64,000 nt of DNA, from positions 1-64,000 of the forward strand of contig JOAA01000007.1 of NCBI GenBank assembly GCA_000720375.1, written 5' to 3'. The DNA is from Rhodococcus rhodnii. Its GTDB lineage: Bacteria; Actinomycetota; Actinomycetes; Mycobacteriales; Pseudonocardiaceae. Below, one piece after another: positions 8,972-18,623 of this stretch. The first letter of the stretch is position 1. The number at the start of each line of letters is the position of its first letter. The position numbers and the translations under genes are program-made. The notes beneath the pieces were generated by a model. It did no database searches and had not been told where the DNA came from. It saw nothing but the letters and a program-made list of their open reading frames with translations.

Positions 8972-10402
8972 GTGGCTGACACCGCCTCCCGCGAGACCCA
9001 GGACATCATCGAGCGGTACCGAGCGCGGACACCTGGGTCCCGCGCGCTGCTCGAGCAGGCCAGGCAGTGGCTTCCTGGCGGCGACACCCGCACCATCAAC
9101 CACTACACGCCTTATCCCACGTTCATGGAGCATGGCCGGGGTTGCCGGATGACCGACGTCGACGGCAACGAGTACCTCGACTTCTCCAACAACATGAGCG
9201 CGACCGTGCACGGGCACGCCCATCCCGCGCTGGTAGCCGCCACGGCGCAGCAGACGGCCCGCAGCACCGCCCTGGGAGCCCCCGGACGGGTGCAGGTCGA
9301 ACACGCACGGCTGCTGTGCTCCCGCGTTCCGGCGATGGAGAAGGTCCGCTACTGCAACTCGGGCACCGAGGCCACGATGCTGGCGATCCGCACGGCGCGG
9401 GCGTTCACCGGACGGGACGTCATCGTGAAGATCGACGGCGGCTACCACGGGATGCATGACGACGCGCAGATCAACATGTTCACTGGCATGTCCGAGACGC
9501 CCCGCCCGCAGGAGGGCCTGCCGGAGCGATTCCCCGCTGCCCGGTTGGCGCGGGGTGTGCCCCTCAGCACACTTGGCGATGTGCTCCTCTTGCCCTACAA
9601 CGACTTCGTGGCCGCCGACGAGCTGTTCAGCCGGTGTGGCCAGCGGATCGCTTGTGTCATCGTGGAGCCGATGCTCGGCGCTGCTGGCTGTATTCCCGCC
9701 GTCCCCGGATATCTGGGCTGCCTGCGGCGGCTGACCGCCGAGTACGGTGCGTTGCTGGTCGTCGACGAGTGCGCCACGTTCCGGGTCGGACCACTGCACC
9801 AACGCCACGGCGTCACACCGGACCTGGTCTCCTTGAGCAAGGTCATCGGGGGTGGCCATCCCCTGGGGGCGTTCGGCGGGCGTGCGGACATCATGGCCGT
9901 CTACGACCCGGCGCGGCCCGGTGCCGTGTACCACGCCAGCGCGTTCGGCGGAAACAATCTCAGCCTCGCGGTGGGGATCGCCGCCCTGACCACCTACGGC
10001 CCGGCCGAGGTCGCCGAACTCAACGAGACCGGCGAGCAACTGATGCTCGACGTCGCCGCCACCGCGCGCGCCGCGGGGCTGAGGCTGGCGGTCACGGGCG
10101 TCGGATCGTTGTGCCACCTGCACTGGGGTGAGGGGCCTGTCCGTGACGCCCAGGACGCACTGGCGCGAAGAACCGGCCTTGGCGACCTCCCGGAGCTGCT
10201 GCACCTGGAGTTGATGAACCGAGGGATCTTCCTGTCCCGCCGGGGGGTGTTCACCCTGTCCCTGCCGATGACACGGGAGGACCTGCATTACTTCACCACG
10301 GCCGTCGGGGAGACGCTGGCTCTGCTCAAACCCCACATCGCGCGGACGTTGCCGCATCTCGTCCACGACCGGCCGGTCGGCACGGCCGCTACGGCGGTGT
10401 GA
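8972..10402 (+). CDS. Class III PLP aminotransferase, glutamate-1-semialdehyde aminomutase-like
   Basis: A protein of about 476 residues of the GSA 2,1-aminomutase type. Visible motifs are YCNSGTEATMLAIRTARAFT (phosphate-binding), LLVVDECATF (PLP nitrogen Asp about 265) and LVSLSKVIGGGHPLGAFGGR with the Schiff-base Lys at about 290. GTG 8972 is preferred over ATG 8945 because AAGGGA precedes it. Its place in a same-strand gene row argues against a tetrapyrrole role and for a secondary pathway that moves an amino group or makes a beta- or omega-amino acid. Confidence 0.88.
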   Translation: MADTASRETQDIIERYRARTPGSRALLEQARQWLPGGDTRTINHYTPYPTFMEHGRGCRMTDVDGNEYLDFSNNMSATVHGHAHPALVAATAQQTARSTALGAPGRVQVEHARLLCSRVPAMEKVRYCNSGTEATMLAIRTARAFTGRDVIVKIDGGYHGMHDDAQINMFTGMSETPRPQEGLPERFPAARLARGVPLSTLGDVLLLPYNDFVAADELFSRCGQRIACVIVEPMLGAAGCIPAVPGYLGCLRRLTAEYGALLVVDECATFRVGPLHQRHGVTPDLVSLSKVIGGGHPLGAFGGRADIMAVYDPARPGAVYHASAFGGNNLSLAVGIAALTTYGPAEVAELNETGEQLMLDVAATARAAGLRLAVTGVGSLCHLHWGEGPVRDAQDALARRTGLGDLPELLHLELMNRGIFLSRRGVFTLSLPMTREDLHYFTTAVGETLALLKPHIARTLPHLVHDRPVGTAATAV

Positions 10403-10403
10403 G

Positions 10404-11813
10404 GTGGATCCGACGCGGCTGGGCCTGGTCGAGTTGGCGGCACACATCCGGCGGGGCGCGCTGTCGGCGACCGAGTGCGCGCGGGCGCTGCTGGACCGCG
10501 TGCACGACCACCAGCATCTTGGGGCCTTCATCACCCTGGATCCGGACCGCCTGCTGCGGCAAGCCAAGCGGGCTGACGAGGTCCTCGCTCGTCACGGGGC
10601 TCTCGGGTCGCTGCACGGTGTGCCGGTCGCGGTCAAGGACAACATCGACACCAGCTGCCTACCGACCACCGGAGGCACGCCGTCGCTGCACGGGCACCGG
10701 CCGGACGCGGACGCCGCCGTGGTACTCGCGCTTCGGCAGGCCGGTGCGCTGGTCATGGGCAAGACGAACCTCGACGAACTGGCCTACGGGGTCACGGGCG
10801 ACAACGCGGTGTTCGGCACGACACGCAACCCGTTCGACCACAACCGTATCGCCGGTGGCAGCAGCGGGGGCTCGGCCGTGGCGGTGAGCGCGCGGCTCGC
10901 CCCAGCGGCGCTGGGCACGGACACCGGCGGCTCGGTCCGGATTCCCGCCGCGCTGTGCGGCGTGACGGCACTGCGGCCCACCCAGGGCCGGTACCCGCAG
11001 CACGGCGTCATGACCGTCTCCAGCACCCGCGACACCGTCGGCCCCCTCGCCGCGACAGTCGCCGACGTCGCCCTGCTCGACGCGGCCCTGGCCGGCGCGA
11101 CCCGCGCACCCCTGGCGCCCGCCGACCTGGCGGGGTTACGCATGGGTGTGCTGTCCAGGCCTTTCTTCGCTGGCCTGGCACCGGATCTCGCCCAGGTCGT
11201 GGACGCCCGCCTGGCCGAGCTGGCGCGGCAGGGTGTGGAACTGGTGGGCATCGACCTGCCACAGCACATCGCACAGTCGATCATCACAGCCGGGTTCCCC
11301 ATCGCGTTCTACGAGACGCCCATCACCGTGCAGGCCTACCTCGCCCAGACCGCCCAGGCCCCGAGCCTCGCCGACGTCGTCGAGCGCTGCGGCAGCCCGG
11401 GGATCAGACGAACCCTCACGGGCCTCCTGGGTGAGGACAAGGTGCCCATCGCCGACTATCTGCACGCGATGACCGTCCAGCGCCCCGCTCTACAAAGGAC
11501 CTACCGCGAGTTGTTCGCCACGCACCGCCTGGACGCCCTTGTCTACCCCACCGTTCCGCTGACCGCAGCCGCGATCGGGGTGGATGAGGTCGAACTCGGC
11601 GGGCAGATGATCTCCGCCTTCCTCGCCTACACCCGCAACACCGGTCCCGGCAGCTGCATCGGCTGGCCCGGCCTGACCCTGCCGGCCGGTGTGGACGACG
11701 CAGGACTGCCCGTCGGGCTCTCGCTGGAGACAACGCCCGGTCGCGACCAGACACTGCTGCGTATCGGGCACGCATGCGAGCTGTTGTTCGGCCCCCTGCC
11801 GCCGTCTGGATGA
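10404..11813 (+). CDS. Amidase (amidase-signature family)
   Basis: A 469-residue amidase-signature enzyme with the complete Ser-cisSer-Lys triad: Lys78 in PVAVKDNID, the glycine-serine block GGSSGGSAVAV at about 151-161, and nucleophile Ser177 in GTDTGGSVRIPAALCG. It probably hydrolyses or forms an amide bond. GTG 10404 begins one base after the stop of the aminomutase-like gene, so the two are translationally coupled. Homologues include GatA-like and catabolic amidases; no GatB or GatC partner is present, so a pathway-specific role is more likely. Confidence 0.9.
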   Translation: MDPTRLGLVELAAHIRRGALSATECARALLDRVHDHQHLGAFITLDPDRLLRQAKRADEVLARHGALGSLHGVPVAVKDNIDTSCLPTTGGTPSLHGHRPDADAAVVLALRQAGALVMGKTNLDELAYGVTGDNAVFGTTRNPFDHNRIAGGSSGGSAVAVSARLAPAALGTDTGGSVRIPAALCGVTALRPTQGRYPQHGVMTVSSTRDTVGPLAATVADVALLDAALAGATRAPLAPADLAGLRMGVLSRPFFAGLAPDLAQVVDARLAELARQGVELVGIDLPQHIAQSIITAGFPIAFYETPITVQAYLAQTAQAPSLADVVERCGSPGIRRTLTGLLGEDKVPIADYLHAMTVQRPALQRTYRELFATHRLDALVYPTVPLTAAAIGVDEVELGGQMISAFLAYTRNTGPGSCIGWPGLTLPAGVDDAGLPVGLSLETTPGRDQTLLRIGHACELLFGPLPPSG

Positions 11814-11825
11814 GGACGCCACGCC

Positions 11826-13151
11826 ATGCCGATCCCCTACCAGCAGGTCGTCGCCGACTCCGCGCTGCCGACCACGTTCACCGACATCGCGCTGATGCAC
11901 AGCTACCTCGACGCGGGCAGTCCCGTCGGCGAACTCATCTATCTCGGCTTCGGTGAGACATGGACGCAGGTCGCCCCCGGCCTGGCCGCCACGCTGGCCC
12001 GGCCGCTGCCCAGGCACGCCCACGGCTACGTGCTCTCCCAGTACGGCCTGCCCGCCCTGCACGAGGTCCTGCGTGCCCACATCGCCTCGACCCACCGGCT
12101 GCCGTCCTGCCTGCGGGCCGGGCGGGACTTCGAGGTGGCGGCCACCAGCGGTGGCACCCGGGCGGCCATGTTCGACTTCGCGCGGCTGCTCCAGCTCGAC
12201 CCGGCCACCGCCACCCCGCCAGGCAAGATCCCCGTCCTGGTCGCGCCTCTGCCCGGCTGGGACTACAAGGGCGTCGTCGAGCCCCTCGGCTACCGCACCC
12301 GGTTCCTGCCGCTGCGTGAGGGCAACGGGTGCCAACCCTCGCCGGAGGAGTTCGACCACGCGCTGGACGCCGTGGCCGCCGACCCCGGGCAGCAGTTGGC
12401 GTTGGTCGCCATCAACGCCCAGCACAACCCGACCGGCGTGAACTGGCACATCGACGTCGTACAGCACATGGTCCGCGCCAGCCTGCGCGCCGGCGCGGCC
12501 GTCCTGCTCGACGACGCCTACTTCGCCGTCCACGACCCCGGCCTGGTCCCCACCTCCGCGCTGGGCCTGCTGCTGGAGGAACTCCAGGACTGCCCACCTG
12601 CGGCACGCCGGCGCTGGCTGGCCGTACGGTCCCTCGGCAAGCAGTTCCACTGCAGCGGCTGGGGCCTCGGCGCGGCCACAGCACACCCGGACACCCTCCA
12701 CGCCCTGCTCAACACCGTGCACCTGCAGCGCGGCTTCGCCACCGCCATCCCCCTCCAGCACGCCATGGCCACCTGGCTGGCAGACCCCGCCGCGGAGCGG
12801 TTCGTCGACGAGAACAACCACGCCTACGCCGAGAAACGCACGTTGGTCGGCGCACTCGCCGAAGACGTGCTCGGCTACCCGGCCGGCACCGTTCAACTCG
12901 GCGAGTGCGCCACCTTCCTGCGACTGCGGGTACCGACCTCCTACCAGGGCACCGGGGAGTCGATCGAGGCGTTCCGTCAGGCATGCCTGACCCGCGCCGG
13001 GGTGTTGCTGGGGGTCGACCGTTGGCACGCGCGCTGGCCGGACGGCAGCACACCCGATCCACCCTGCTTCCGCGTCTACCTCGGGCCACCTGCGCCGGTG
13101 CTCGAAGAGGCGCTCACCCGGCTCGCCCACGCCGGCCTCACCTACGGATGA
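11826..13151 (+). CDS. Class I/II PLP-dependent aminotransferase
   Basis: A 441-residue fold-type I enzyme. It shows NPTGVNW at about 201-207, LLDDAYF at about 228-233 (PLP Asp and Tyr) and VRSLGKQFHCSGWGLGA with Schiff-base Lys272. ATG 11826 lies 12 bases after the amidase stop, and the gene overlaps the following ketosynthase gene by ATGA. It belongs with bacterial alanine/aspartate-type transaminases, and the exact amino acid is not predictable. Two different PLP enzymes plus an amidase in one unit suggest construction of an amino-acid-derived metabolite. Confidence 0.88.
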   Translation: MPIPYQQVVADSALPTTFTDIALMHSYLDAGSPVGELIYLGFGETWTQVAPGLAATLARPLPRHAHGYVLSQYGLPALHEVLRAHIASTHRLPSCLRAGRDFEVAATSGGTRAAMFDFARLLQLDPATATPPGKIPVLVAPLPGWDYKGVVEPLGYRTRFLPLREGNGCQPSPEEFDHALDAVAADPGQQLALVAINAQHNPTGVNWHIDVVQHMVRASLRAGAAVLLDDAYFAVHDPGLVPTSALGLLLEELQDCPPAARRRWLAVRSLGKQFHCSGWGLGAATAHPDTLHALLNTVHLQRGFATAIPLQHAMATWLADPAAERFVDENNHAYAEKRTLVGALAEDVLGYPAGTVQLGECATFLRLRVPTSYQGTGESIEAFRQACLTRAGVLLGVDRWHARWPDGSTPDPPCFRVYLGPPAPVLEEALTRLAHAGLTYG

Positions 13152-14600
13152 CCATGTGCACCGTGCTGCTTTTTCCCGGCGCGGGGTCCGGCTTCAGCGC
13201 CCCGTTCGCCCACTACCCACGTGGCCGCGAGATCGCCGCCGACGTGGCGAAGGAGATCGACGAGGAGTTCCTGCCGTACCGGCAGACCGAGCGCGCGATC
13301 GCGGGAATACTCCCCGAGGACACGGCAATCCTCATCGTGGACAACATCTGCCCGTCGTCCCTGTACGCGGTGGACCTCGGTGCGCGGCGCCTGATTGACG
13401 GCTCGGTGGGCATCGCCTACTGCGGCGGTATGAGCTCGCACGGTCCGCTCCGCCAGTTCTACTTCGCCGAGATGGGCACGCTGTCCCCTTCCGGCGACCT
13501 GCGCGCGTTCGACGAGGCGGCCGACGGCACCCTGTTCTCCGAGGGCGCCGCCGTGGTCGTCCTCAAGCAACTGGACGACGCACTGCGTGACCACGACACG
13601 GTGCTCGCCGTGCTGGCCGGGTTCGGTGCCGCCACCGACGGCAGGAACAAGGCGATCTTCGCGCCGAGCCAGGAGGGGCAGACCCGCGCCATGGTCCGCG
13701 CCCACGAGGTCAACGACCTGCCCGGCAGCGCGGTGTCGTGGGTCGTGGGACACGGCACCGCCACCGCCTGTGACCACACCGAACTCCGGTCCATCGCCGC
13801 CGCGCATCCGGGCGCCACGCCCTGGGTGACGGGGAACAAACCGATGCTCGGCCACACCGGCATGGCATGCGGGGTGGTCTCGCTCATCCAGGCCGCGATG
13901 GGCCTTTCCCGGTCGAACGATCCCCCGGCAGCCCAACTACACGGCGTTGCCGGGCCACGCACGCTCGCTGCCGGTCCGCGTGCCGACCGAGGAGGTCGCA
14001 TGAAACCGTCGGCCGCGGCCGAGAGGTCGCCGTTCGCCGGCGTCTTCGCGTGCGGACTCGGCGGCATCAACGGTTACCAACTCCTGTCCGCGCCGGGGCC
14101 CGCCGCGCGCGGGGTGCGGTCCGCGCCACCGTCGCGGTGCGAGGAGGTCGTCCTCGTCCGCTGGACTGCCCTGCTTCCCGGCCGTCCCGACGACGCCACC
14201 GTCGCGGTCCGGCTCGCCCAGGGTGGCGGCCCAGCTGGACGTGAGCCAACTGCTCGCGGTGGAGCTGGCCGGGCGGCTCGGACACCGGGAGCCAGACTCG
14301 GCACCGATCTGGGAGGGCGTGCGGGAACGCACGGGGATCTTCGGCGCACACCACGGGCCTGACCCGCTCCGCCGTGGAGTCCGCCATCGGCTGTCTCGGG
14401 CCCGGCATGGCGACAACGCTGGCCGGGACGGACGCACACCAGGCCTCGGCCGACTTCCTGCGCGAGCACCGAGCGCGCCGGAGGTAGCAACTCGCCGTGC
14501 GCAGCGCCGCGAGCCCGGACGCGGGTCCGGCGTCCACCATCATCGTGGGCCCGTGGAAGTCGCGTCGGTTGGCCACCCAGCCCAGCGCTGTCGACGCCAT
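13148..14600 (+). pseudogene. Broken ketosynthase gene (one KS with frameshifts, second KS start with local inversion)
   Basis: The first 250 codons encode a beta-ketoacyl synthase lacking a normal N-terminus. The active-site Cys sits in DNICPSSLYAVDLGARRL, the first His in VVGHGTATACDHTE, and the Lys/His in GNKPMLGHTGMACG. Near 13920 the frame shifts to RQPNYTALPGHARSLPVRVP, and near 14003 it shifts back to end GVFACGLGGINGYQLL. A second KS-like N-terminus (GVRERTGIFGAHHG, then QASADFLREHRA) follows. The next expected KS segment (GWVANRRDFHGPTMMVDAGP, GLAALRTASCYLR) appears only on the minus strand, 14480-14600. Start ATG 13148 overlaps the aminotransferase stop. Confidence 0.75.
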
Positions 14601-15534
14601 GCGGCCGACCAGGCTGTACGGGCCGAGCGGCCTGCTCTCCAGCGGAGAAAACTACGCTGGCGCCGGTGGTCCCATGCAGTTCCTACAGTCCACATTCCAC
14701 GGAGTCGTCGGCCGTCACGCATTGCCCGCAGGCGGCGCCACACCACCATCTCGGTACAACCCGCATGACGCCATCTACGCCGCGGCGTACTACCTATGCG
14801 ACTCAGGAGCACCCAAAGACCTGCGCAAGGCGATCTTCGCTTACAACCACGCCGACTGGTACGTTGACGAAGTTCTTGCGCAGGCCAAGAAATACGGTGA
14901 CGCCCTGGTTGGCACCGGTGACTGCAAGAACATCCAGGCGCCGACACCTGCGGCCATCATGGCGATCAACTTCGCCTGCGGCCAACTCGGACGGCCGTAC
15001 CAGTGGGACGGCAACGGACCAGCCCAGGGCGACAAGGGTTTCGACTGCTCCGGCTTCACCATGGCCGCCTACAACGCAGCCGGCATCTCTTTGCCGCGGA
15101 CGGCCCAGACCCAGTACAACGCCGGCCCGTTGGTGCCTGCTGGGCAACCGCTGCTGCCCGGAGATCTGGTCTTCTGCGGCACGCCGGTCAACGTCCACCA
15201 CGTCGGCCTGTACATCGGTGCCGGCAAGATGATGCACGCACCAGACTTCGGACAACCCATTCAGGTCAGCCAGTATCGGTGGAACGGCGACGACTACCTT
15301 GCGGCGAGCCGTCCCGTGGTTGACTCTCGCGTTGTAGTTTCCGCGCCGATTCGAGCATTTCCGCGTGTACCTGAGCAGCGCGTGAGCATTTGCTCAGCGT
15401 GCTGCGGACGTTCTGAGCGCTGGTTCCCGATGGTGACCGCCTTTGTTCGCTGTGTAGTCGACGGGTGGCCGTTGGGTGTCTTGCGGTTGAGGTGCGGCTC
15501 CGGCCGACACCCCCGACCGCTCAGCCCGGCATAG
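14599..15534 (+). CDS. 5'-truncated lytic transglycosylase / NlpC-P60 peptidase
   Basis: The frame begins inside a soluble lytic transglycosylase domain (NYAGAGGPMQFLQSTFHG), without the upstream catalytic Glu region. It continues through YNPHDAIYAAAYYLCDSGAP and a linker to an NlpC/P60 domain. The Cys nucleophile is in KGFDCSGFTMAAYNAAG and the His in VHHVGLYIGAGKMMHAPDFG. Two-domain wall hydrolases like this usually sit in conjugative or phage modules and open peptidoglycan locally. The 5' end is fused to ketosynthase debris and the last 70 residues after YLAASRPV look like read-through, so it is probably non-functional. Confidence 0.75.
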   Translation: MRPTRLYGPSGLLSSGENYAGAGGPMQFLQSTFHGVVGRHALPAGGATPPSRYNPHDAIYAAAYYLCDSGAPKDLRKAIFAYNHADWYVDEVLAQAKKYGDALVGTGDCKNIQAPTPAAIMAINFACGQLGRPYQWDGNGPAQGDKGFDCSGFTMAAYNAAGISLPRTAQTQYNAGPLVPAGQPLLPGDLVFCGTPVNVHHVGLYIGAGKMMHAPDFGQPIQVSQYRWNGDDYLAASRPVVDSRVVVSAPIRAFPRVPEQRVSICSACCGRSERWFPMVTAFVRCVVDGWPLGVLRLRCGSGRHPRPLSPA

Positions 15535-15602
15535 ACTGCGGTGTAAGCGCGAGCAGAGGCTCCGTCCGCCGCCGGAAGCGACGGCTGATCGAAGGAAGCT
15601 TG

Positions 15603-16821
15603 ATGCGCGTTCTTCTCACCACCCAGCCCGGACGTGGGCACTTCGATCCGATGGTTCCCTGCGCCGCGGCGCTCCGTACGGCCGGTCACGAAGTACGTGT
15701 CGCGAGCAGCGCGGCGTTCGCCCGGACCGTCGAGACCGCTGGTTTCGATTTCACCGCCATCGGAGAGAACTTCAGCTGGGAGAACCCGGAGACGACGTTC
15801 CCCGAGTTCGTGGATTTCGCGCGCCGGGGTCAGGGACTGGGCCAACGAAATCACCTGGACGAAATGGAATCCGGCGGCGGCCCGTGACCTGATCGCATCG
15901 TTCGACACCTGGCGACCGGACGTCATGATCCGCGAGTTCGCAGAGAACGGAGCCACGCTCACCGGCCAGGTCGCGGGCATTCCCGTGATCTGCGCTTCGT
16001 GGTCGGCCCTGCCGACCGACGCGCGACGCTGGGGGTCGGTGATTGACTGGCCATGGGTGCTTGACCACTACCGGAGTGAGGCGAGGACCTTCGGGATCGA
16101 ACTCGACGACGCCAACACGGCATGGGACCGGCAGTTGACGCTCACCGGCCTGCCTCCATCCTGGTTCACCGGGGTCAATACAGACGCGACGGTGCGGCAC
16201 TTCCGCCTTCCACTGGCCGACGGGCCGGACACCCTCGGGCCCGCGTGGCTAGACACACTAGGCCGCGAACGTCCGCTCGTGTACGCGACACTCGGCACGG
16301 TCTTCAATCGGCTGCGCAAGCCACGCCAAGCCTTGATCGACGGTCTCGCCGAACTCGATGTGGACGTACTGCTGACGGTCGGGCGCACCGTCGACCCGGA
16401 CACGCTCGCTCCGGTCCCGCCGAGGATGCGCATCGAACGTTTCGTACCCCAGGCCTACGCCATGTCCAAAGCGTCACTGGTGGTGAGCCAGGCGGGCTTG
16501 GGCACCATGCTCGGCGCGATTTATCACGGCGTCCCGATGGTGTCCATCATCATCGGCGCTGAACATCCCCTCAACGCGGCGAGTGCCGCAGAGGCCGGGC
16601 TGGCACTCCCGCTGAACCTGGCCGAGGTCGACGCCGACAGAATCGCCGCCACCGCAACGCACGCGTTGCATGATCCCGCGCTCCGAGCTACGGCCGACAC
16701 CGTCCGCAAGGAGTGCGCCAACCTGGAGACCGTCGACCGTGTCGCGCCACTCGTCGAAACCTACGCGAAACCGGGAACGACTCGCCCAAACGGTAACAGT
16801 GAGCCCTTCCCACACTGCTGA
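15603..16821 (+). pseudogene. UDP-glycosyltransferase (MGT family) with one frameshift
   Basis: The start MRVLLTTQPGRGHFDPMVP is typical of GT1/MGT macrolide-type glycosyltransferases. After about 75 residues (FPEFVDFARR) the frame changes near 15830 and the rest continues to the stop at 16819-16821. The C-terminal donor-binding region is well kept: RPLVYATLGTVFN, IERFVPQAYAMSKASLVVSQ and GLGTMLGAIYHGVPMV with EHPLNA. One base change restores a protein of about 405 residues, so this is either a recent mutation or a sequencing error. Relatives glycosylate hydrophobic natural products. Confidence 0.85.
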
Positions 16822-17064
16822 GGACACGGCTATCCGGACTGCGGCGTGACCATCGCTGATCTCGGAGATAGCGACCGTGCCGCCACCGCCGCACGTCGCA
16901 CTCCACGAGTTCCGGGAGATGCTGCCTTCCTGCGCCACGCCGCTACACCACCGGGCGTGCACCGGGCCAGCACCTCCGGAGGCCTGTACCGTGCCATAAC
17001 TCGACGTCTGGCTCGGTGACCTGCCGATTTGCCCGGTACGAGGGTCATGCGATGGTCACCGACC

Positions 17065-17265
17065 GTGCTGCTTCGACTGATGTACTTGATCACGGTGCGG
17101 TTGTTCGGCTGGCTAGGTTTACTGCTCCGACGCTCCGCCGCCAAGGATGTCGAAATCCTGGTATTGCGTCACGAGGTGTCGATCCTGCGCCGCCAGGTCA
17201 GCCAGCCACGTCCTAAATGGCCGGATCGTGCGATCCTGTCGGCACTGACGCTGTGGGTGCCGAAA
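17065..17265 (+). pseudogene. N-terminal remnant of an integrase-core transposase
   Basis: Codons for RLFGWLGLLLRRSAAKDVEI, LVLRHEVSILRRQV and RPKWPDRAILSAL match the N-terminus of the intact transposase at 26607 (there [16 protein letters not shown] and [10 protein letters not shown]). Similarity stops at about 17265, and another transposase of the same broad family begins at 17342. The remnant was probably cut by that second insertion or by deletion. Confidence 0.75.
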
Positions 17266-17341
17266 ACCACGTCCACAGCTCTGACCTGCACACGTGGTAC
17301 TTCTGGCGTCAGTCGCCCAGGGCAGGTGAGGATGTCTCTTC

Positions 17342-18439
17342 GTGCTCCGGCTCCCCTACTTCGCTCTCACTGGCGTATTCGCGTTGCTTCGACTGCTGCC
17401 GACAAGCAGCACCGACAAGGACATCGAGATCGTGGTCCTGCGCCACCAACTGGCCATCCTGCAACGCCACGTCCCCAAATCACGCCTCACCGGACCCGAT
17501 CGCGCCTTCCTCGCCGCCCTGCTACACCGCATCCCCAGACCCACACTGCGCACGTTTCACCTGATCGTCTCCCCCGACACGATCCTGCGCTGGCACCGCA
17601 ACCTGCTCCGCCGACGCCACGCCAAAACGTCCCAGCCAAAGCGACCGGGCAGACCACCCACCATCCGCAGCATCCAAGCCCTCATCCTCCGCCTCGCCTG
17701 CGAGAACCCGAATTGGGGCTACCGACGCATCCACGGTGAACTCGCCGGCCTCGCGATCAAGCTCGCGCCCTCTACCGTCTGGGAAATCCTCAGAACCAAC
17801 AACATCGACCCAGCACCTCGCCGCGACCAGCAGACCTGGGCCACGTTCCTGCGCGGCCAAGCACACGCCATCCTCGCCGCGGACTTCCTCGAAACTCGAA
17901 CGCTTACGGGAGCCAGACTGTTCGTCTTCGCCGTCATCGAACACACCACCCGCCGCATCCGCATCCTCGGCACCACTCCGCACCCCACCGCCGCCTGGAC
18001 CACCCAACAAGCCCGAAACCTCATCATGGACCTCCACGACGCCAGCGCGACTGCAGTGCGGTATCTGATCCGCGACCGTGACAGCAAATACACCACCGCA
18101 TTCGATGCTGTCCTCACCGACAGCGGAGTAACCCCAATCAAGACCGGCATCCGCATGCCACGCATGAACGCAATCATCGAACGCTGGATCCGCACCTGCC
18201 GAACCGAACTCCTTCGACCGGACCCTCATCCTGAATCAAGCGCACCTACTACACGCCCTACGCGCATACGAGTCGTTCTACAACCAGCATTGGCCGCACC
18301 GCGCACCCCACGCCGCAGCACCCTTACGTCCACTATCGCCACCGATCACCGAACCGGACCAACTCCGTCATCTCAACATCCAAAGACGTGATCAACTCGG
18401 CGGCATCATCCTCCACGAATATCGCTACGCTGCCTGACC
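17342..18439 (+). pseudogene. Integrase-core (DDE) transposase with 3' frameshift
   Basis: A 365-residue IS transposase once the frame is repaired. The DDE residues are visible: Asp in ILAADFLETRTL, Asp in IRDRDSKYTTAFD and Glu in MNAIIERWIRTCRTELL. The frame is lost right after RTELL at about 18215. The other frame continues RTLILNQAHLLHALRAYESF to QLGGIILHEYRYAA and TGA 18437-18439. It is a sister of the copy at 35076 (same LRHQ, WGYRRIHGEL and RRIRILG blocks) but not identical. Clear terminal inverted repeats were not found. Confidence 0.85.
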
Positions 18440-18623
18440 AGGTCGGACAGAGTTTTCGGCACCTACAACGTCCTCCGATCGGTGGATGCGGCTTGGTCAT
18501 CCGGTGGACCGGGTTTCAGCCGCAGATCTTCGATTCGGGCGATGTGTGCCCGGTGCCGGTACCGGGACGGTGTGCGTGCCCCAGAAACCAGCACTTCGCT
18601 TCCAGAACCAGGAGATGTCCGGC

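Noticed and set aside
8699..10567. A 622-codon open frame on the minus strand
   Set aside because: It lies wholly opposite the GNAT, aminomutase-like and amidase genes, which have clear motifs. Its residue composition is that of a shadow frame in GC-rich DNA.
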